Counted from the stretch's first letter, positions 36,302 to 46,602 are shown. The stretch is DNA of 64,000 nt from Prevotella sp. (GCA_023662865.1 JAMPIK010000010.1:1-64000); one strand, 5' to 3'. Numbers and translations are program-made. Notes: a model not told the origin generated them from the sequence alone.

Positions 36302-37579
36302 TTATCGTATTTTGAGAGTGATGAATGTTATGGCGGCCAGCAGTATGCTGACAATCCAGAAGCGAGTCACAATCTTGGACTCCGGGATGCCGTGCTTGGG
36401 ATACGGCCACAAGCATTTCATGTTCGGGTCTGCATCTTTCTGGAAGTGGTGGTGAAGCGGTGTCATCTTGAAGATGCGCCTCCCCTCGCCATATTTCTTT
36501 TTGGTGAGTTTAAAGTATGCAACTTGCAATATTACAGAGAGGTCTTCAATAAAGAATACCAGACACAAAATCGGTATCAGCAGCTCCTTGCGTATAAGAA
36601 TTGCGAATACGGCCAGTATGCCTCCCAAGGTGAGGGAGCCGGTGTCTCCCATAAACACTTGTGCCGGGAAAGCATTGTACCACAGGAAGCCGATCAGGGC
36701 GCCCATGAAGGCTCCCGCATATACGGCAAGCTCCTCGGAGCCGGGTATGTACATGATATTCAGGTAGCCGGCATAGATTACGTTACCGCCCAAATAGGCC
36801 ATAATGGCCAAAGCGAACCCGGCTATTGCTGAGGTGCCGGCAGCAAGGCCGTCAAGGCCGTCAGTGAGGTTCACGCCGTTGCTGGTGGCTGTCACCACGA
36901 ATATTACCACGGCCACGAACAGCAACCACCCGGCAGTTTGTGCCGCATCATCGCCCATCCAGCTTGTGAGCCACTGATAATTGAAGTTGTTGTTTTTCAC
37001 AAACGGGATTGTGGTTTGCGGTGTCTTTTCGGTTTCGCCGGTATGCACAATCTCCACCTGCTCCGTGGCAGTCGGGGTGTTTTCGATCACAATCTCACGG
37101 TTTTCTACCATAACCACTTGAGGCGAAAGCCACATGGTGATACCCACAATCAGACCCAATCCTACCTGACCCGTGATTTTGTACTTACCTTTAAGTCCTT
37201 CTTTATTATGATATTTGAGCTTGCGATAGTCATCAAGAAAGCCGATTGCACCCATCCACAGTGTTGCCACAAGCATCAATATCATGTACACGTTTGTGAG
37301 ATTGCCCAATAGCAGGCAAGGCACTATTATAGAGAAGATTATGATGATACCTCCCATAGTCGGCGTGCCTTTCTTCGCCAATTGTCCGGCAAGCCCGAGG
37401 TTGCGCACCACTTCTCCCACCTGCATTTTCTGCAAGCGGTGAATGATTGAGCGGCCCGCGAAAAGAGCTATCAGCAGACTCAAGGCGAAAGCAATGCCGG
37501 TTCGGAATGTGATATAGTCAAACAGCCTTACCCCGGGAATACCGGAATTTTGCAAGTTTTGAAACAGAGCGTATAGCAT
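36302..37579 (-). CDS. mraY: Phospho-N-acetylmuramoyl-pentapeptide transferase MraY
   Basis: This 425-residue polytopic enzyme transfers phospho-MurNAc-pentapeptide to undecaprenyl phosphate to form lipid I. Signatures are KKGTPTMGGIIII, the Asp-rich WMGAIGFLDDYRKLKY, NLTDGLDGLAAGTS and the catalytic loop MTPLHHHFQ. It is about 65 residues longer than E. coli MraY because of an insertion around 155-205 (VEIVHTGETEKTPQTTIPFV region), predicted outside the membrane and seen in Bacteroidetes. It starts 7 bp after murE. Confidence 0.96.
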   Translation of the reverse strand: MLYALFQNLQNSGIPGVRLFDYITFRTGIAFALSLLIALFAGRSIIHRLQKMQVGEVVRNLGLAGQLAKKGTPTMGGIIIIFSIIVPCLLLGNLTNVYMILMLVATLWMGAIGFLDDYRKLKYHNKEGLKGKYKITGQVGLGLIVGITMWLSPQVVMVENREIVIENTPTATEQVEIVHTGETEKTPQTTIPFVKNNNFNYQWLTSWMGDDAAQTAGWLLFVAVVIFVVTATSNGVNLTDGLDGLAAGTSAIAGFALAIMAYLGGNVIYAGYLNIMYIPGSEELAVYAGAFMGALIGFLWYNAFPAQVFMGDTGSLTLGGILAVFAILIRKELLIPILCLVFFIEDLSVILQVAYFKLTKKKYGEGRRIFKMTPLHHHFQKDADPNMKCLWPYPKHGIPESKIVTRFWIVSILLAAITFITLKIR

Positions 37580-37586
37580 GGCTCAC

Positions 37587-39077
37587 TTAGTTGTTAAGTC
37601 CGACATTGAAAGCATCGCGTACCACTTCGCGGTCGTCAAAGTGATGACGTACGCCGTTGATTTCCTGATATGTTTCATGCCCCTTTCCGGCCACGAGCAC
37701 TACCGTGCCGGGCTTTGCCAATGCAATTGCGGTGCGTATGGCCTCGGCACGGTCTGTGATGCAGAGAGTGCGAGCAAGTTCGGCTTCCGACAGACCGGCT
37801 TTCATGTCGTTGATAATAGCATTCGGGTCTTCGGTCCGGGGATTGTCGGAAGTGAGAATGAGTCTGTCCGAACGGCAGGCGGCTTCGCGAGCCATCATCG
37901 GGCGCTTGCCGTGGTCGCGGTCGCCCCCGGCTCCCGTCAAAGTAATAATCTCTCCCTCCGAGCCTACAATGCCGCGAATTGTGTCAAGCACATTCACCAA
38001 AGCATCGGGGGTGTGGGCATAATCCACTATGGCTGTTATTCCGGCCGGTGACTGAATGGTCTGGAAGCGTCCGGACACGGGTACCAAGCGGCTCATATTT
38101 ACGAGTACCTCCTCCGGATTGAACCCGGTGAGGATAGCCGCTCCGTAAACGGCGGTGAGGTTGTAGGCGTTGAAGCGCCCGGTGAATTGCACTTCCACTT
38201 CCTTGCCGTTGAGCGAGAGCAGTGTGCCGTCAAGGCGCGATTCAATTACTTTGCAGCGGAAGTCGGCTGAAGTGCGCAGTGAGTAGGTGTACACCCGAGC
38301 CTTTGTGTTTTGCACCATGAATGCCCCGGCCTTGTCATCGGCATTTATGAGGGCGAAAGCCTCGCTGTCCAAGCCGTCGAAAAAGAGCTTTTTGGCACGC
38401 ATATAATTGTCTACGGTGCCATGATAGTCAAGGTGGTCACGTGTGAGGTTGGAGAAGATGGCCCCGGCAAATTTAAGGCCGGCAATGCGCTGTTGCACAG
38501 CGGCGTGTGAGCTTACCTCCATAAAGGCATAGTCGCACCCGGCCTCCACCATGCGAGCAAGCAGTGCGTTGAGAGTAAGCGGGTCGGGGGTGGTATGAGT
38601 AGTGGGGATTGCCTCTGAGTCAACGTAATTGCACACGGTGGAGAGCAATCCGGCCTTATAGCCTTCCATACGCGCCATTTCATACAGCAAGGTGGCGGTA
38701 GTGGTTTTTCCGTTGGTACCCGTCACTCCCACAAGTTTGAGCTTGCTGCTCGGGTGGCCGTACCGGGCCGAAGCCAATTGGCCGAGAGCCTTCGCCGTAT
38801 CGGCTACTTTAATGTATGTCACGCCTTTCTCGAAAGCCGAGGGCAGCTGCTCACAGACTATGGCGCCTACATGAGTGCTTGCCACTACCGGGATATATTT
38901 ATGACCGTCGGTAGTCACTCCTTTCACTGCCACAAACATCCCTTCTTTCTGTACTTTCCGGGAGTCTGAGTCAAGGCTTACTATATTTTTGTCGGTGTCT
39001 CCGATCACCTCGAGCACCTCTATTTCACGAAGTAAATGTGAGAGTTTCTGTATCATTGCAGTATCTGTTGTGTTCAT
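37587..39077 (-). CDS. murE: UDP-MurNAc-tripeptide synthetase MurE, meso-DAP type
   Basis: This 496-residue Mur ligase adds the third residue of the stem peptide. The ATP loop is [18 protein letters not shown] (about 114-131), [11 protein letters not shown] follows, and the C-terminal domain has [24 protein letters not shown] matches the DNPR signature for meso-diaminopimelate, so the peptidoglycan is probably DAP type. It follows ftsI with a single base between stop and start. Confidence 0.95.
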   Translation of the reverse strand: MNTTDTAMIQKLSHLLREIEVLEVIGDTDKNIVSLDSDSRKVQKEGMFVAVKGVTTDGHKYIPVVASTHVGAIVCEQLPSAFEKGVTYIKVADTAKALGQLASARYGHPSSKLKLVGVTGTNGKTTTATLLYEMARMEGYKAGLLSTVCNYVDSEAIPTTHTTPDPLTLNALLARMVEAGCDYAFMEVSSHAAVQQRIAGLKFAGAIFSNLTRDHLDYHGTVDNYMRAKKLFFDGLDSEAFALINADDKAGAFMVQNTKARVYTYSLRTSADFRCKVIESRLDGTLLSLNGKEVEVQFTGRFNAYNLTAVYGAAILTGFNPEEVLVNMSRLVPVSGRFQTIQSPAGITAIVDYAHTPDALVNVLDTIRGIVGSEGEIITLTGAGGDRDHGKRPMMAREAACRSDRLILTSDNPRTEDPNAIINDMKAGLSEAELARTLCITDRAEAIRTAIALAKPGTVVLVAGKGHETYQEINGVRHHFDDREVVRDAFNVGLNN

Positions 39078-39078
39078 A

Positions 39079-41238
39079 TTATTTCCAAGCCATCCACAGC
39101 GAGCATTTCTGTCCTTTGGCCAAAGGAGTGCCGGCGGCCAGGCTCTGTTTGGTCACAAAGCCGTTGCCGTTGATACGCTCTACCGTGATACCCTTGTTTT
39201 CAAGAGTACGCACAGCCGAGGCTATATCCATGCCGCTCACATCAGGTACGGTGCCGGAAGCACTTTTATTCACTTTCAGTTGGCGGGCATTGGCTATATC
39301 CAAAGCCTGTTTCACGTTGTAGGTGGCATTCGTCTCCGAACCGTATAGTTGTGCGGTTGATGCTTTCTTTGTCGCTGTGTATGAAGTGCTTATGTCGTTA
39401 AGCAGTCCGCGAGAATGCATTCTTAGTGCAGTGTTTAGAAGTACACCGCCGGAGGCGCGGGCTGCAGAGGCTACATGCGCATCTACCATCATGAGTACAA
39501 TGCAGCTGTATTTCGGATTGTCGTAAGGGAAGAAGCCGCAGAAAGCGTATCTGCGTTTGGACTGGTCGTACCCTTTTCCCTCGATATGGGGAATGGCCGT
39601 TCCGGTTTTTCCGCATACCACCACGCGGTCGTCTTGCAAGGCGCGCCCGGTGCCGCGCTTGCCCCATACCACATCATACAGGCACGAACTTATCATCTTG
39701 GCATGCTCGGGGGTGCACACTTGTTTGCGTATGTAGCTGATTGGCAGGATAGAATCATGCCCATCCTCATTGCGCAGGGCGCGCACAAGATGAGGTCGTA
39801 CCATCTTGCCTTTGTTGGCAAATGCGTTATAGTAGGCCAACGTGTAGAGTGGGGGTATGGCGGTATTATAGCCGTAAGCCTGACGCGCAAGGTCGAGATG
39901 ACGTGCTGTCATGGTTATCGGTTTGCCGTTTTTGTATGCTACCAAGTCCGGCACACGCGGAGTTGTCTCACCGCCTATTCCGGAATTCATCGGCTCGAAA
40001 AAGCCCAGTTCGGCCAGACGGCGACGGAAGCCTTGCGGGTCGGAGGCATACTTGCGGAAGATTACACGTGCTATGCCGGTGTTGGAAGAGGTCTCGATAA
40101 TCTCTTTCATGGTCTTCACGCCTCCTCCGGCGTGGTCGGACGTGCGCATGAAGGGAGAACAATCTTCCGTGGCGTATTCGCTCTTGATGATGCTGTCTTC
40201 AAAAGCTACCATCAGGGATATCGGCTTCATCACGGAGCCGGGCTCAAAAGCCTGCACAGCGCGGTTCATGGCTTCAACGTATTCTCCGGAAGTGGAGTCG
40301 CGTTCCACATTACTGATAGCCTTAATCTCGCCGGTAGCCACTTCCATCAGCACGGCGGTTCCCCAATAGGCATTCAGCGAGTCGCACATATTCAGCAGCT
40401 CGTTTTCAAGAATGTCCTGAAGATCAATGTCAATGGTTGTCAATATGTCGAAGCCGCGAGTGGGAGGCACATCTACCCAGTCGCTCAACCCGTTGGTAAG
40501 GGCTACTTTGCGTGCTCTGCCCGGCTTGCCGTACAGGGCTTCGTCAAGAGCCATTTCAAGCCCGGCATATCCTTTGATGCGGCCGGTCTTTTTCTCTTCG
40601 TACACACGGCCTATGCTCAAGCGTGCCATATCTCCGAACGGATACACGCGAATTATGTGTTCTTCCTTGTACAGCGGGCATTTGTGTCCGTTTGATTTTA
40701 TGTCTTTGAAGAATGGGAAGTTGCGTATCTTTTCGTAATCCTCAAGAGTGAGTTTATTGCCGACGGTTGCAGTGCTTTTGCGTTCTTTGAGGGTTTGGAT
40801 TTCAAACTGGGTGTGAAACAGGTGTCGCCATGAGTCCTCACTGTTATGGTCTATGGGGTGGTCAAGCCCTTTCACGCGCGGATAATACACATCGAGGGAG
40901 TCGGCCAGCGAGTCAATGGCTGCCCACTCTTTGGGTTTGAGCTTGGTGAATTTAGGGTGGCGCAGGTCAATACGCGCATCGTATAAGGTGCGGTTGCAAG
41001 CCAGGATATTTCCGTTGGAGCTAAGGATTGAGCCGCGTGTGGGGTATATGATTGTCGTGTCGGCCATTTCGCGCGCCGCACGGGCGTTCCATTCCTTCGC
41101 CTCCAATATGGTGGTCACCGAGAGCTTGGCAATGATACCGACACAGCCTAACAAAAACAAGAGTACAATACAGCCATAGCGAGCCATAATGTGTTGACGG
41201 TTATTCAGTTTCTTCTTGCTTTTCTTCTTTTTAGTCAT
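39079..41238 (-). CDS. ftsI: Septal transpeptidase FtsI (PBP3) with C-terminal PASTA domain
   Basis: This 719-residue penicillin-binding protein crosslinks septal peptidoglycan. It has an N-terminal transmembrane helix ([19 protein letters not shown], about 21-39) and a dimerisation domain. The transpeptidase domain shows the catalytic SVMK (in EPGSVMKP), SSN (ETSSNTGIA) and KTG ([10 protein letters not shown]) boxes. A PASTA domain closes the protein (about 655-719, [20 protein letters not shown]). PASTA domains on FtsI occur in Bacteroidetes and Gram-positives. It lies between ftsL and murE. Confidence 0.96.
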   Translation of the reverse strand: MTKKKKSKKKLNNRQHIMARYGCIVLLFLLGCVGIIAKLSVTTILEAKEWNARAAREMADTTIIYPTRGSILSSNGNILACNRTLYDARIDLRHPKFTKLKPKEWAAIDSLADSLDVYYPRVKGLDHPIDHNSEDSWRHLFHTQFEIQTLKERKSTATVGNKLTLEDYEKIRNFPFFKDIKSNGHKCPLYKEEHIIRVYPFGDMARLSIGRVYEEKKTGRIKGYAGLEMALDEALYGKPGRARKVALTNGLSDWVDVPPTRGFDILTTIDIDLQDILENELLNMCDSLNAYWGTAVLMEVATGEIKAISNVERDSTSGEYVEAMNRAVQAFEPGSVMKPISLMVAFEDSIIKSEYATEDCSPFMRTSDHAGGGVKTMKEIIETSSNTGIARVIFRKYASDPQGFRRRLAELGFFEPMNSGIGGETTPRVPDLVAYKNGKPITMTARHLDLARQAYGYNTAIPPLYTLAYYNAFANKGKMVRPHLVRALRNEDGHDSILPISYIRKQVCTPEHAKMISSCLYDVVWGKRGTGRALQDDRVVVCGKTGTAIPHIEGKGYDQSKRRYAFCGFFPYDNPKYSCIVLMMVDAHVASAARASGGVLLNTALRMHSRGLLNDISTSYTATKKASTAQLYGSETNATYNVKQALDIANARQLKVNKSASGTVPDVSGMDIASAVRTLENKGITVERINGNGFVTKQSLAAGTPLAKGQKCSLWMAWK

Positions 41239-41260
41239 GTGAAATCAAGGATAATTTAAG

Positions 41261-41617
41261 TTAGTTTTTCGAAATTACGTAAGGGGGTTGCTCTTGATAG
41301 TCAAGGTTCAGATGTTTCTCTTTCAGGAGTTTGCGCATTTCGTTTTCACGAATTAGCGACATGTATTTCGCCTTTTCGTTTATTTCAATGCTTTTGCTTT
41401 GTGCGAGTTCTTTTTCAAGTCTCTTTATCTCCTGCATTTTGGTTTGGTTGGTGTATCGCTGGCCTATAAGAGCTATTACAATCACGGTGGCTATCAGAAT
41501 AAACCAGCCGTGGCGCTTGAAGAGCTCAAGGCTTACCATGCGCCCGTCAATGATATTGCGGACACTGCCGGAGGCTCTCCCTCTTGGTTTGTTTGGCTTT
41601 ATACTATTGGCAGTCAT
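41261..41617 (-). CDS. ftsL: FtsL-like divisome protein
   Basis: This 118-residue bitopic protein has a basic N-terminus, one transmembrane helix (WFILIATVIVIALIGQRYT, about 36-54) and a coiled-coil-like periplasmic segment (EIKRLEKELAQSKSIEINEK). FtsL joins FtsQ and FtsB to activate FtsWI. Sequence similarity is inherently low, so the call rests on the rsmH-ftsL-ftsI position, size and topology. Confidence 0.85.
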   Translation of the reverse strand: MTANSIKPNKPRGRASGSVRNIIDGRMVSLELFKRHGWFILIATVIVIALIGQRYTNQTKMQEIKRLEKELAQSKSIEINEKAKYMSLIRENEMRKLLKEKHLNLDYQEQPPYVISKN

Positions 41618-41624
41618 TTGGTTA

Positions 41625-42557
41625 TCAGTTAGCTTGTGTTAAATCATCGGGAGTGAAGGCAGCCACTCGCAGGCGCGCACTGCGCGAACGCGGGTTTCGT
41701 TCAATCTCTTCCGGTGTAGGGGCTTGCGGCTGCTTGCCTATCGTAGTCCATTGGCACAGATTGCGTCCGTAAAAGTCTTTCTCCACTATCCCTTCCACAT
41801 TGCCGGACCGCATAAAGTTCTTCACCATGCGGTCTTCAAGCGAATGATATGTGAGCACCACAAGGCGTCCGCCCGGATGGAGTACACGCTCTGTCGCTTT
41901 CAAGAAGTCGGCAAGTGCTTGCATCTCCCCGTTTACTTCAATGCGCAGAGCTTGAAACACTTGTGCCAATTCCTTTTTCTGTTGTTTGGGATTGAGTACA
42001 GGTGTGAGTATCTCAAGCAGTTGCCCGGTGGTGGATATGGGAGCGAGGTTGCGCGCTTTGAGCAATGCTTTTACAATAGGGGAGGGGCGTTTCAAATCGC
42101 CGAATGTGCGCAACAATGAGGTGAGATGCTCATCGCTGTATGTGTTCAGCACCTCCCGGGCCGTGAGGTTGCCGCTTTGGTTCATCCGCATGTCAAGGGG
42201 GGCATCCGCACGAAAAGAGAAGCCGCGCTCGGCTGTGTCGAAATGATGAAACGAAACGCCCAAATCGGCCAGAATACCGTCTACTCCGCCTACCTCATAA
42301 TAGCGCATAAAGTTGGCAAGGTATCGGAAGTTGGAATGTACGAATGTAAACCGTGTGTCGGCAATGCGATTGGAGTAAGCGTCCATATCCTGGTCAAAGC
42401 TGAAAAGCCGGCCTTCTTCGCCTAATGCTTCCATAATGGCGCGTGAATGTCCGCCGCCGCCGAAAGTGGCGTCCACGTATGTGCCGCCGGGTTTGATATC
42501 AAGCCCCGCTAAACACTCCGACAGCATCGCCGGGATATGGTAAACATTCTCGCTCAT
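41625..42557 (-). CDS. rsmH: 16S rRNA m4C1402 methyltransferase RsmH (MraW)
   Basis: I chose ATG 42557 (310 residues; MSENVYHIPAMLSECLAG) because the family starts close to this and the upstream extension lies in the leader. RsmH methylates N4 of C1402 in 16S rRNA. The SAM motif is YVDATFGGGGHSRAIM, and GVDGILADLGVSFHHFD, FRADAPLDMRMNQ and VVLTYHSLEDRMVKNFM are signatures. It heads the cluster, although mraZ, usually just upstream, is missing. Confidence 0.96.
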   Translation of the reverse strand: MSENVYHIPAMLSECLAGLDIKPGGTYVDATFGGGGHSRAIMEALGEEGRLFSFDQDMDAYSNRIADTRFTFVHSNFRYLANFMRYYEVGGVDGILADLGVSFHHFDTAERGFSFRADAPLDMRMNQSGNLTAREVLNTYSDEHLTSLLRTFGDLKRPSPIVKALLKARNLAPISTTGQLLEILTPVLNPKQQKKELAQVFQALRIEVNGEMQALADFLKATERVLHPGGRLVVLTYHSLEDRMVKNFMRSGNVEGIVEKDFYGRNLCQWTTIGKQPQAPTPEEIERNPRSRSARLRVAAFTPDDLTQAN

Positions 42558-42599
42558 ATTTAACACCTTGAAATTCAGATGTTTATAGACTATGATTTT

Positions 42600-42644
42600 C
42601 TGCTGCACGCCTCCGGGACTCGTCCCCTCAGAGCGCGGCAGCAG
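42600..42644 (-). promoter_or_regulatory. Structured leader element upstream of rsmH
   Basis: On the minus strand a 45-nt segment opens with CTGCTGC and closes with GCAGCAG. Inside are a weaker GCGCT/GGCGT pairing and a GGGA-CGAG-TCCC hairpin. No U-tract follows, so it is not an ordinary terminator. It lies 43 bases before the rsmH ATG. The structure is visible; regulation of rsmH is inference. Confidence 0.55.
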
Positions 42645-42681
42645 TCACAACCTGTTTTTCAGAGTGTAAAGTTAGTCAAAA

Positions 42682-42698
42682 ATGTAAACAGTTTACAT
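42682..42698. promoter_or_regulatory. 17-bp perfect palindrome upstream of the dcw cluster
   Basis: ATGTAAAC A GTTTACAT: two 8-base arms around one base. It lies 125 bp upstream of rsmH, close to a weak -7-like TAACTTTA on the minus strand (42667-42674). It has the form of an operator for a homodimer. No binding protein can be named. Confidence 0.55.
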
Positions 42699-42740
42699 AT
42701 ACAAATCCAACTTTTTTTTCTTTTCCCGTAAAAAAGTTAT

Positions 42741-43883
42741 CTACACCCCGGCAAGAGTCCTCTCGTAAACCTCCATAATTCTACCGGGAATATCAGAATT
42801 TTTAAATGAGGAAGAGTGCTTAATACCTTCTGCGATAAGCTCTTCTCGTTTACTCTCGTCTGTGAGCAAGATGCGCAGGATTTGTGCCGCTGATTGCACA
42901 TCGTCCGGATTTACGTACATCGCCCCTTTCCCTCCGGCCTCTTCAAGGCATGAGCCGGTCGCGGCAAGGCAGGGAGTGCGTGAGCACAAAGCTTCAAGCA
43001 GCGGAATACCGAACCCCTCATAACGCGACGGATAGGCGGCAATTCGCGCCCCTTGGTACAGCCCCGGCAGGTCTGTAAACGGTACATTCGACAGTATTTT
43101 TAACCTATGCCGCACGCCCGATTTATCAGCCTCACTGATAACCGTTTGGAGATAGTCTGTGGGTCGCCCTACAAGAACCAACTCCACCTCTTCCGGCAAT
43201 GCGCTGAGCGCACGCACGGTCAGCACTGCGTTTTTACGCCGCTCGATGCTCCCCACCTGAATGATATATGGTTGAGTAAGGTTGTATTTTTCAAGCAGCC
43301 GAGACAAACGCCCGGCTTCCCACAGCTCCCGAAATATATCGTCACAGCCCTGATACACAACGTCTATCTTGCTCTCGGGTACATCGTAGTATTCCATTAC
43401 ATCAAGCTTTGTACGCTCTGAAACGGCAATGATGCGCGAGGCTTGACGGCATGACCGGCCGTATTTAAAATCGTAAATCAAACGGTCTGCCGGCTTATAG
43501 CAGTAGGGGAGACGCCGATAGATTACATCGTGCATTGTCACAACCGCCGGCACACCGGAGCTTGGTATGTTGAGAGGCAATTCGTTAGACAAACCATGGT
43601 ACAATTGCACCCCTTCCGGCTTAAGCAGCTTGCTGATTTTGCACGAACGCCACAAAGAGCCCCCCAAAGGCGTTTTACCCCGATGTGGCAGCCGCAAGGT
43701 GACATTCGGCAATTCGCGCACCTTTTGCCAGCGGGGATTCTCATCATCGCGTGGGGCATACACCCTCAAATCCATTTCCGGATAATTGACCGCCAAGCTC
43801 TCCAATACCAACCGCGAGTAATTCCCCAGACCGGTCATATTCCGAACCGCCCGCTTACCGTCATATCCAACAACCAACTTCAT
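42741..43883 (-). CDS. GT4-family glycosyltransferase
   Basis: This 380-residue GT-B enzyme has an N-terminal acceptor domain (MKLVVGYDGKRAVRNMTGLG) and a C-terminal nucleotide-sugar domain with YIIQVGSIERRKNAVL, LVLVGRP, AYPSRYEGFGIPLLEAL (the E-x7-E region) and TGSCLEEAGGKGAMYV. GT4 enzymes retain anomeric configuration and often extend surface glycans such as O-antigen or capsule. The donor is not readable. It sits just upstream of rsmH on the same strand with its own promoter region and no linked glycan cluster. Confidence 0.88.
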   Translation of the reverse strand: MKLVVGYDGKRAVRNMTGLGNYSRLVLESLAVNYPEMDLRVYAPRDDENPRWQKVRELPNVTLRLPHRGKTPLGGSLWRSCKISKLLKPEGVQLYHGLSNELPLNIPSSGVPAVVTMHDVIYRRLPYCYKPADRLIYDFKYGRSCRQASRIIAVSERTKLDVMEYYDVPESKIDVVYQGCDDIFRELWEAGRLSRLLEKYNLTQPYIIQVGSIERRKNAVLTVRALSALPEEVELVLVGRPTDYLQTVISEADKSGVRHRLKILSNVPFTDLPGLYQGARIAAYPSRYEGFGIPLLEALCSRTPCLAATGSCLEEAGGKGAMYVNPDDVQSAAQILRILLTDESKREELIAEGIKHSSSFKNSDIPGRIMEVYERTLAGV

Positions 43884-44114
43884 ATTCTCAGTCCTTCACA
43901 TAAATCTGTCTCTAAATTCAAGCTGCAAATTTATTAAAATTCCTTGATATTACACGCGAATATCTAAATTTTAAATTCTCCCGCGTTTAAATAATCGATT
44001 TTTAAGGGTTAATAATCAGTAAATCACTATAATATATCTATTTTATTATTCCATGAATTTGATTGCAATTAAATTTTAAATCGGGGTTGTTGCGGTGAAC
44101 TCAAAAAAAATCGC

Positions 44115-44122
44115 TATTTTTG
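44115..44122 (+). promoter_or_regulatory. Possible ybeY -7 box
   Basis: TATTTTTG fits TAnnTTTG and lies 46 bp before the ybeY ATG. A partial -33 TTG lies 22 bases upstream. The 285-bp divergent gap between the GT4 gene and ybeY shows nothing else clear. Confidence 0.45.
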
Positions 44123-44168
44123 TGAGTTTTTCTGTGGCAGCTTCTTTGCCGCACGTTATTTTTCGGCC

Positions 44169-44600
44169 ATGATTGAATTTCAGACTTTTGATGTGGAAAT
44201 GCCGGCACTTGATTTCTCGCTCGTGCGCATTTGGATTGAGCAGGTGTGTCAGTCTCACGACCGCTTGCCCGGAAACCTTGTATATCAGTTCTGCTCTGAT
44301 GAGCATATCCTTGAGGTGAACAATCAGTTTCTCGGCCATGACTATTTCACTGACATTATCACTTTCCCTTACAGTGAGGGTACACACATAAGCGGCGACA
44401 TACTTATATCGCTCGACACGGTACGTTCAAATGCTCGCGAAGTGGGGGAGAGCTATGACAGAGAATTACATCGGGTGATAATTCATGGTGTGCTTCACCT
44501 TTGTGGTATTGACGACAAAGGCCCCGGCGAGCGCGAAATTATGCAGGCTCACGAAGACGCCGCTCTTAATCTTCTTGATAATCTCAAAAATCGGTTATGA
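44169..44600 (+). CDS. ybeY: rRNA maturation endoribonuclease YbeY
   Basis: This 143-residue zinc-dependent RNase acts in 16S rRNA 3'-end processing and ribosome quality control. The N-terminal DEHILEVNNQFLGHDYFTDI is typical. The metal site reads HGVLHLCGIDDK with H106 and H110. The third histidine of the classical HxxxHxxxxxH is D116 here, a substitution that seems common in Bacteroidetes. Asp can still bind metal. It overlaps mnmG by 4 bp. Confidence 0.92.
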   Translation: MIEFQTFDVEMPALDFSLVRIWIEQVCQSHDRLPGNLVYQFCSDEHILEVNNQFLGHDYFTDIITFPYSEGTHISGDILISLDTVRSNAREVGESYDRELHRVIIHGVLHLCGIDDKGPGEREIMQAHEDAALNLLDNLKNRL

Positions 44601-46504
44601 AATTTGATTACGATGTCATAGTAATTGGTGCCGGACATGCCGGGTGTGAGGCTGCCGTGGCCGCTGCAAAATTGGGCGTGCAGACTTTACTCATCACTTC
44701 CGATATGAATCGGATTGCGCAGATGTCTTGCAATCCGGCTGTGGGAGGCATAGCAAAGGGCCAGATTGTCAGAGAGATAGACGCACTTGGCGGCCAAATG
44801 GGTATCGTTACCGACCGCACTGCAATTCAATTCCGAATGCTGAACCGGAGTAAAGGCCCGGCTGTTTGGAGTCCGCGCAGCCAAAGCGACAGAACGCGCT
44901 TCTCCGATGAGTGGCGTCGAATACTCGACTCAACTCCGGGGCTTTATATTTTTCAAGATACAGTAACCAAGTTTAATTTTGATAATCAGGGAGATAAGCC
45001 GAAAGTCGCCGGACTTGTGACTGCATTGGGCGTAGTTTTCAAAGCGAAGAAAATCATTCTCACAGCCGGGACTTTCCTTGGTGGTATCATGCACTTCGGT
45101 CAGACTCAAATTGAGGGTGGCCGTATAGCCGAGTCTGCCAGTCATGGCCTTACCGAACAATTGGTGGCCTTGGGTTTTACAGTTGACAGAATGAAAACCG
45201 GCACCCCGGTACGTATTGACGGCCGTTCAATCGATTATTCTCAAGTGCAAATTCAAGAAGGAGATGATAAAAGCATGGAGGACAGAGATTTTCATAAATT
45301 CTCCTTCTTGCCGGAAGTGCAGCGCATGTTGCCGCCTCGCCCGTGCTATATTTGCCATACTAACCCCAAAGTACACGAAATTCTCCACAGCAACCTTGAC
45401 AATTCGCCGTTATATAACGGTCAGATTAAGTCAATCGGACCGAGATATTGCCCGTCGATTGAAACCAAGATAGTAACTTTTGCCGACAAAGAAAGTCATC
45501 AACTCTTCCTCGAACCGGAAGGGGAGACAACGCAAGAATTTTATGTAAACGGCTTTTCCTCCTCAATGCCATGGGAAGTACAAATCAAGGCGCTTGAGCA
45601 AGTTCCCGCTCTCAAAAATCTACACGTTTATCGCCCCGGTTATGCTATTGAATACGACTTTTTCGATCCCACACAACTTACTCACGACCTCCAAACAAAG
45701 CTCATGGACGGGTTGTATTTCGCCGGGCAGGTGAACGGAACTACCGGTTATGAAGAGGCGGCGGGGCAAGGGCTTATGGCAGGAATAAACGCGGCTCGCA
45801 GTGTTAAGAATTTAAATCCGGTTGTGCTTTCGCGCGAGCAAGCTTATATCGGAGTGTTGATTGATGACCTCGTAATTAAAGGCGTAGATGAGCCATATAG
45901 AATGTTTACAAGCAGAGCGGAATATCGTATCCTCCTCCGTCAGGACGATGCTGATATGAGGCTTACTCCTCTTGGTTACGAAATTGGACTCGCAACCAAA
46001 GAGCGTTACGATTTTATGCTTTCAAAAAAGCAACAACGCGACAACCTGCTTGAGTTTTGCAAAAGCTATAAAGTGAAGGCAGATTCAGTAAATAAAGCTC
46101 TAACTCAAATCGGTTCTACACCGCTTAACGGCGGTATAAGGCTGATTGAACTCCTTTCACGCCCCGGCGTTGATTTCTCAATATTGACACCATGTCTGCC
46201 TGCTCTTCAAAAGCAGATAGCACAAATTGAAGAGCAACGAAGAGATGAAATAGTGGAGGCGGCAGAAATTCTGATAAAATACAGCGGCTACATAGAGCGA
46301 GAAAAACAACAGGCCGATAAAATAAGAAGGTTGGAATATGTGAAATTGCCCCGGAACTTTGATTACTCCACGATCAACGCGATAAGCACCGAGGCACGAC
46401 AGAAGCTCGCAAAGATACGTCCGGCTACCATGGCACAGGCATCACGCATCCCCGGAGTATCTCCGGCAGACATAAGCATATTGCTGCTCTTGCTTAACCG
46501 TTGA
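44597..46504 (+). CDS. mnmG: tRNA uridine 5-carboxymethylaminomethyl modification enzyme MnmG
   Basis: This 635-residue FAD enzyme works with MnmE to modify wobble uridine 34. It starts with VIVIGAGHAGCEAAVAAAKLG (FAD-binding), followed by NPAVGGIAKGQIVREIDALGG, GTFLGG and the C-terminal RPATMAQASRIPGVSPADIS. Length is normal. The gene often lies near the chromosome replication origin, in keeping with the parS-like site 42 bp after its stop. mnmE is not in the window. Confidence 0.96.
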   Translation: MKFDYDVIVIGAGHAGCEAAVAAAKLGVQTLLITSDMNRIAQMSCNPAVGGIAKGQIVREIDALGGQMGIVTDRTAIQFRMLNRSKGPAVWSPRSQSDRTRFSDEWRRILDSTPGLYIFQDTVTKFNFDNQGDKPKVAGLVTALGVVFKAKKIILTAGTFLGGIMHFGQTQIEGGRIAESASHGLTEQLVALGFTVDRMKTGTPVRIDGRSIDYSQVQIQEGDDKSMEDRDFHKFSFLPEVQRMLPPRPCYICHTNPKVHEILHSNLDNSPLYNGQIKSIGPRYCPSIETKIVTFADKESHQLFLEPEGETTQEFYVNGFSSSMPWEVQIKALEQVPALKNLHVYRPGYAIEYDFFDPTQLTHDLQTKLMDGLYFAGQVNGTTGYEEAAGQGLMAGINAARSVKNLNPVVLSREQAYIGVLIDDLVIKGVDEPYRMFTSRAEYRILLRQDDADMRLTPLGYEIGLATKERYDFMLSKKQQRDNLLEFCKSYKVKADSVNKALTQIGSTPLNGGIRLIELLSRPGVDFSILTPCLPALQKQIAQIEEQRRDEIVEAAEILIKYSGYIEREKQQADKIRRLEYVKLPRNFDYSTINAISTEARQKLAKIRPATMAQASRIPGVSPADISILLLLLNR

Positions 46505-46546
46505 TATGTTTGTAACTTGCAAAATATAAAGCGAGTATATAAAATT

Positions 46547-46562
46547 TGTTCCACGTGGAACA
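46547..46562. other. parS-like centromere site
   Basis: TGTTCCACGTGGAACA is a perfect 16-bp palindrome. It agrees with the conserved chromosomal ParB site TGTTNCACGTGNAACA at every fixed position. ParB binding here would load SMC and anchor the origin-proximal region. It lies in the 98-bp gap between mnmG and apt. I saw no second copy in the window. Confidence 0.75.
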
Positions 46563-46602
46563 TTTTCTGTTTCTAAAATATTTTAAACTTAAAATTATAG
46601 AT

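Noticed and set aside
39475..40695. A 406-residue open frame on the plus strand
   Set aside because: It lies antisense to ftsI, whose motifs are complete. Composition is histidine- and glycine-heavy in the way of a mirror frame.
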